This document shows, one piece after another, positions 7,438-10,995 of a DNA stretch of 10,995 nt. A program made the translations under genes and the position numbers. Source of the stretch: Dunaliella salina (taxonomy: Eukaryota > Chlorophyta > Chlorophyceae > Chlamydomonadales > Dunaliellaceae); the NCBI GenBank assembly GCA_002284615.2, contig MU069731.1, forward strand, positions 301,740 through 312,734. The letters are read 5' to 3'. Position 1 is the first letter of the stretch; every line of letters begins with the position of its first letter. The notes beneath the pieces are model-generated. The model did no database searches, was not told the DNA's origin, and saw only the letters and a list, made by a program, of their open reading frames with translations.

Positions 7438-7503
7438 AAGGCTTACGCAGGCCAGAGACTGCGTGCATTGAGGGAAGGTCCCCTAACTAGCAAGCTAGTA
7501 GGG
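7438..7503. repeat. Dispersed repeat, copy 4 (inverted)
   Basis: In reverse complement this reads CTAGCTTGCTAGTTAG, then CCCTCAATGCACGCAG, then CTGGCCTGCGTAAGCC, followed by a long T/C run. This is the same order as the copies at 2920 and 5638. It contains the stop codon of the block at 7487-7777. Confidence 0.7.
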
Positions 7504-7777
7504 ACTGTGCCTGCCTGCCAAAGTGATTCATGTCCAAGGATTGCACAACACACCGCCACAGCTTGAGCGCCTCCTGGTCTTTCAGCATCCGGACCTCCTG
7601 CTCGGTCCTTGCATGCCTCTTAAGCTTCTCCTTGTCTGGTAGCCTCAGTACGTAATGGATTGCGGCACTGTAGAGGGCATGCAGTTTTGCTGCAAGATTC
7701 TTGCTCTCCTCAGACGTGCCGGTGGGGGGCAGAAGGAATTGAGGATCCACCATGCGCTCTTGAGGAGGGATGTTCAC
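7487..7777 (-). CDS. Coding block of unknown function, possibly the last exon
   Basis: Ninety-six codons are open from the acceptor AAAATGCAG at 7778 to a TAG at 7487. Sample peptides are VNIPPQERMVDPQFLLPPTG, NLAAKLHALYSAAIHYVLRL and RHARTEQEVRMLKDQEALKL. The amphipathic charged helices and even codon use suggest real coding. No family is recognised. The stop codon lies inside a dispersed repeat (7438-7503), so the true exon may end earlier, for example at a GTGTGT donor near 7552, or the repeat may supply a new stop. Confidence 0.6.
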   Translation of the reverse strand: MNIPPQERMVDPQFLLPPTGTSEESKNLAAKLHALYSAAIHYVLRLPDKEKLKRHARTEQEVRMLKDQEALKLWRCVVQSLDMNHFGRQAQSLLAC

Positions 7778-9957
7778 CTGCATTTTGCATGTGGGGGAGA
7801 CACACAACACAGCATGAGCTTAGGGACCCGGCACAAAAAAATGTGCAACTTTGAACTCTTAAAAATTGCTTTGCCAGCTGGCGCCAAGACTAAACTTTGT
7901 GAAATGCAGTCAGCTCTACTACCTTTCTGTTTTGGCACCGGGTGTTGCAGTGATCTGTGCCAGGTCAAAGTTTGCTGAAATTCTGAGCAAACCTCAGCCT
8001 AAAGTCCGACGCCAATTTTCATTTGAATGCCAAATTATGGCCTGACATTTTTTCTATGTAATCAGTTAAGATCATGTAAAAAATGTTAAAAAGCTCTCAG
8101 GAGTTATCCCTGACCGAGCCATTTGAGTACCCTGCCTAGCGGAAGAACTGAGGTTCTGGTAGGCGGTTCTGGTAGGCAGCAGTGAGAAGCCCTCACTGCC
8201 GCCATGCAATAAGGCCCCCATTTTTTCCTTCCTTGAGGCATTTACAGTCCTCCTTTGGCTGAGTCTGATGCCCCCCCCCCCCCCCCCCCCGGTCGCTTGC
8301 CCTGCACAGACCTGCTCTGGCTTGCTTTGCGTGCTCTGTCTACCTACCTGCCTGCCTGCTTGCCTGCCTGCCTTTCACGTCAGCTGTGCTCTCAATGTGC
8401 CTCCCTTTTTTTAGCTGCTGTTTCCTTTGGGAGTCATGCATGCCAATTCTTTGTTCATGTAATTGAAGTACCTCCATGTAAGGTATCTTGCCCCTCGAAG
8501 GCTGTAGAAGTAGAACAGAGGATAAGGCTCAGACCCTCCCAGATATCCAAACCTCACCTAACCCCGCAAGACAAACACCTGACCCTAGCCTGCAAGATGC
8601 CTGAGGGAGGGATGTGACAAAGAGAGGTAGGTTGGAGGCTTCCCTTCTTTGCCATGTTGGCCCCTTGTCCCCTGGTTGAGCACCCTTGCGCACATTTCCA
8701 ACTCCTCTAAACGCTGTGTAGTAAAACACGATTGCATCAAAGGTGTTTGGTCGGAAGGGGGGGTGGAGGCTCAGAACAGCCCCCCCCTTCCCCCCCCCCC
8801 CCGTCTAAAATGACCCCAATAGAGTTTGGCCTCACAGGAGCATAAGAGTCCAGGTGGTTGTTCACACTGGCAAGTCCCTCAAGACTTACCTTGGAGCTGG
8901 GGCAGAGATCATGAAGAAGACTAATCCAAGCACATTTTGTAGGTTTGCGCAAGGGAGTTCACAAGCTGTCATAAAGATCATGATTGATGAGAATGATGAT
9001 GATGATGATAGTAATGATAATGATGATAATGATGATAATGATGATGATGATGATGATGATGGCCCTGTCGCTCGCGATCACAACTGGACCCAACCGTTCC
9101 TCATATGGTTTCGAGACTGGTGAACAAAGGCTCTTTTAGGTCAAAACTTGTGCAGTTGGTTATATGTTGGCAGTGCGGATGTTTGGCCCAGCATGACCTG
9201 CAAGTCCATGAGCATGTCTCATGTAATACCACCCAACATCTTCAAGCCCAACGTTCCTGCTCAGCTAGACAAAGCCCCAGCTGCCCTGATCCTGGTCAAC
9301 CCTTGCCCCTTTCTAACCCATACAGTCCACCCTCTCCACCTTCTCATCGGGCACTGCACAGTATGGGGCCCCCGTGAATTGAATGTGCAAAACCATCACA
9401 TCAGCCGTCACATTCTCCTGACAAAAGTCAAATATTGTGTAGACGCAAGGCCTGGTGCCCAACGAAAGGCCTCACAGCAACAGAATTCACTGCATACAGC
9501 TCCAAGGTGGTAAGATTACTCTGCACACAACTTTCCTGGATGGATGGGGCTATTAAGACTAATTTCAAAGACCTGATCAGGAAAAGGGATAGACTCTCCG
9601 CAGGAGCTCCATGCCCACAGGCACCTGTACAGCTCGCGCACAAACTTACCTCAACCAGATGTGCCATCCACAACAAATAAACCTATCATAACCCTGGTGT
9701 CCTGGAGCCGCGTGCTGCCAGATCCAGATTGACTTTCCCTCTGTATTGAGTCACAGCTCCTTGAACCAATGTGTCACCCTTTCCTTTGTTGATGCAGGGA
9801 GCGTTTTTGCTGCCTACATGGGTTTTCTTCTCCCTTTTCAAATGGTCCTGTCATAAGATGCATGCGACCTCCTGCCTGAGACTCTTTCCGTACAACACCC
9901 AGATCCACTCACCTCAGGAAAGAATGGCCCCTGAAGCGCATACAAGGGGGTGTCCAT
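7487..9957 (-). CDS. Unrecognised multi-exon gene, tentative model
   Basis: A series of exon-like blocks lies here on the minus strand; I do not recognise the product. The proposed first exon (9957-9913) has a start codon in a good context (GTGAAGATGG) and reads MDTPLYALQGPFFPE up to GAG/GTGAGT, with an in-frame stop upstream. Further blocks are 9682-9650 (VYLLWMAHLVE, donor GTAAGT), possibly 9520-9476 (SNLTTLELYAVNSVA), 9417-9324 (ENVTADVMVLHIQFTGAPYC..), 8965-8890 (CELPCANLQNVLGLVFFMIS..), a block starting at 8501 after a strong acceptor, and 7777-7487. Phases agree from 9957 to 8890, but the links from 8890 to 7777 are unresolved. It may be a separate gene or the N-terminal half of the phosphatase gene next to it, since both lie on the same strand. 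Confidence 0.4.
7778..8410. other. Stretch without a clear gene
   Basis: No convincing exon is seen. It contains a 13-base tandem duplication (GGTTCTGGTAGGC at 8152-8164 and 8165-8177), a run of twenty C (8271-8290) and CTGC/CTAC tetranucleotide repeats (8340-8372). Short open frames on both strands have no good splice sites. Confidence 0.5.
8271..8290. repeat. C20 homopolymer (G20 on the minus strand)
   Basis: Twenty consecutive C. A second, interrupted C-rich run lies at 8780-8802. Homopolymers of this length are prone to length error. Confidence 0.9.
8890..8965 (-). CDS. Candidate exon CELPCANLQNVLGLVFFMIS..
   Basis: A 76-base block runs from the acceptor TTTATGACAG to a consensus donor CCAAG/GTAAGT. 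One frame is open over its whole length (phase 1 in, phase 2 out) and reads CELPCANLQNVLGLVFFMIS then APAP, a partly hydrophobic segment. The other frames contain stops. Confidence 0.45.
8984..9060. repeat. GAT trinucleotide repeat
   Basis: An imperfect array of GAT and AAT triplets lies in the proposed intron between the blocks at 9324 and 8965. Confidence 0.95.
9324..9417 (-). CDS. Candidate exon ENVTADVMVLHIQFTGAPYC..
   Basis: After a pyrimidine-rich acceptor (TTTGACTTTTGTCAG) only one frame is open. It reads ENVTADVMVLHIQFTGAPYC then AVPDEKVERVD before a stop. Donors at 9340 (AAG/GTGGAG), 9324 (ACT/GTATGG) or 9318 are possible; the last two give phase 1, which the exon at 8965 needs. Confidence 0.45.
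9913..9957 (-). CDS. Probable first coding exon MDTPLYALQGPFFPE
   Basis: Fifteen codons run from ATG at 9957 to the donor CCTGAG/GTGAGT, a near-consensus 5' splice site. Upstream in the same frame there is no other Met before a TAA stop. A at -3 and G at +4 give a favourable start context. It could instead be the end of an internal exon whose acceptor is CGCCGGACAG. Confidence 0.5.
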
Positions 9958-10248
9958 CTTCACTGCTCTGGTCCTTGGCAAACGCCTCTCCCTGTCCGGC
10001 GGCCAGAGATGATACAGAACGGAAATTTAGCAAAATAGAAAACGAAAGTATGAGCACGATTCACGGAAGTCGTCTTAGATAAGTTGAACGGCTCTCAGCT
10101 CCGTGCCGTGCAGGTTTGAATTTGCTAACTCGCAGAGCAGTATTTTTTATGCTTCCTAATATTGTCAGAGGATTATTTTGGGGCGCTGAAAAGGGGATCG
10201 AGCAGGATTGGGTGCAGCGCTTCCACCTGTAAGCAAGTGGCCCACAAC
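9958..10248. promoter_or_regulatory. Putative shared promoter between divergent genes
   Basis: About 290 bases separate the proposed start codon of the minus-strand gene from that of malic enzyme. The interval must hold both 5' leaders and promoters if both starts are right. It contains AT-rich stretches (ATTTAGCAAAATAGAAAAC near 10025 and TATTTTTTATGC near 10141) but no element I can name with confidence. Confidence 0.3.
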
Positions 10249-10662
10249 ATGGAGGGTCAGCAGGAAGACCTTGGTTTGAACCGTCTGAATGCAATTCCAT
10301 CAGATATTGAAAAGTACATGTGGCTTCGGGCTCTTCTTGAGACTCACTCAGATGAGTACTACAGGTGAGCACAGTTTCTGATGGCATTCCATCTCAAACA
10401 CTTCTGGGAAAATCAGTGTCTCTGGTACACACTCCATCCCACCCTCCCCTTCTGAATTCCCTGTCTGTATCCTGAGAAAACAGAGTGCAGGATTCCTGCG
10501 TGCGTGTGCTTCTTTGCTTGAGTCCCTCAAGTTTACCACAATGCCGCGTTTTCTCTGCACAGGCTTCTCACCAGTCAGACAGAGCGAGTGCTTCCCTTCA
10601 TCTACACACCAACAGTTGGGGAAGCTTGCAGCCGCTACTTCGAGCTCAAACAGCGCCCACAG
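10249..10662 (+). CDS. Malic enzyme, N-terminal exons (3' part outside window)
   Basis: Malic enzyme oxidatively decarboxylates malate to pyruvate using NAD or NADP. Two exons, 10249-10364 and 10563-10662, are joined across a 198-base intron (ACAG/GTGAGC to CTCTGCACAG) that splits an Arg codon. The protein reads NAIPSDIEKYMWLRALLETH, SDEYYRLLTSQTERVLPF, then IYTPTVGEACSRYFELKQRP. The YTPTVGEAC signature and the upstream EKYM-x-L-x-x-L helix are typical of the malic enzyme N-terminal domain. The second exon ends CCACAG/GTAGGA in phase 0; the family usually continues GLY(I/L), so the next exon lies beyond the CA tract. The start at ATG 10249 (ACAACATGG) is the best in-frame choice. It would lack the usual LRGLLPP segment, so an upstream exon, possibly joined at CAG 10216, cannot be excluded. 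Coenzyme and compartment are not determinable. Confidence 0.9.
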
Positions 10663-10916
10663 GTAGGATGGCATGCAAAAAGCAGTAATGCAGGTGCTGT
10701 TAATGCCTCCAGAAACACCTGCCACCGTGATAGGATGTGCTGCTGGATATCAGCGTGGCAACAGGAGTCTTGGTTGCAAACCTGAAGTCTGGCATGGAAT
10801 TTAGAATGTGCATAGGAGACTAACAGAGCACGTCCACACGTAGGCATGTCCACATGTATGAGCATTTCTTGTTTCATCAAGTACTGATTGTGTGCGCTAT
10901 TGTGTGCCATCGGGAT

Positions 10917-10923
10917 GCGCGCG

Positions 10924-10995
<72 letters not shown>
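10917..10995. repeat. GC then CA alternating dinucleotide tract
   Basis: (GC)n from 10917 to about 10932 is followed by (CA)n to the window edge, with a short TATA interruption near 10956. It lies in the malic enzyme intron after 10662. Confidence 0.97.

Noticed and set aside
8854..9123. Plus-strand ORF with an Asp/Asn-rich stretch
   Set aside because: The acidic run is just the GAT microsatellite. No splice or start context supports it, and minus-strand blocks overlap it.
9148..9680. Overlapping plus-strand ORFs (e.g. NIFKPNVPAQLDKAPAALIL)
   Set aside because: Some peptide stretches look protein-like, but there are no consistent splice sites. The minus strand here has blocks with good acceptors and donors. 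A decayed transposon cannot be excluded.

Overview
This looks like a piece of a eukaryotic nuclear genome. Genes are split into short exons (about 40-150 bases), mostly with GT-AG introns (GTGAG and GTAAG donors, TGCAG-type acceptors) and long introns full of simple repeats and minisatellites. No operon-like ORFs, rRNA or tRNA are visible. Long introns, heavy low-complexity sequence and a medium base composition fit a chlorophyte green alga of the Dunaliella/volvocalean kind. That placement is an inference and could be wrong. There is one ambiguous base, at 2655.

The main content is a minus-strand gene that leaves the window at the left edge. Seven short exons between 4968 and 107 join in perfect phase. 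They encode the middle of a PhoD-like metallophosphatase: a WR-W motif strand, a family core motif in diverged form (FFSSNSF), the GGD-x4-D motif (SGGDALCND) and the metal-binding DDH motif (IDDHEIFDAW). Five candidate exons further upstream (5294-7191) probably carry the N-terminal part, with less certainty. The rest of 1-7191 is intron, much of it built from repeats.

From about 7487 to 9957, still on the minus strand, is a second set of exon-like pieces. It begins with a good start codon (MDTPLYALQGPFFPE) and ends in an open block finishing at 7487. I do not recognise this product. It may be a separate gene or the 5' half of the phosphatase gene.

At 10249-10662 on the plus strand are two exons of malic enzyme, including the YTPTVGEAC signature. 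The gene continues to the right past a long GC/CA dinucleotide tract. The two start codons at 9957 (minus) and 10249 (plus) face away from each other across about 290 bases, which suggests a shared promoter.

The most unusual pattern is that several introns of the minus-strand gene contain extra copies of their own 5' splice site. The clearest case is the window's left end. There the exon encoding the catalytic DDH motif, together with its splice donor, has been amplified as a 33-base tandem array.
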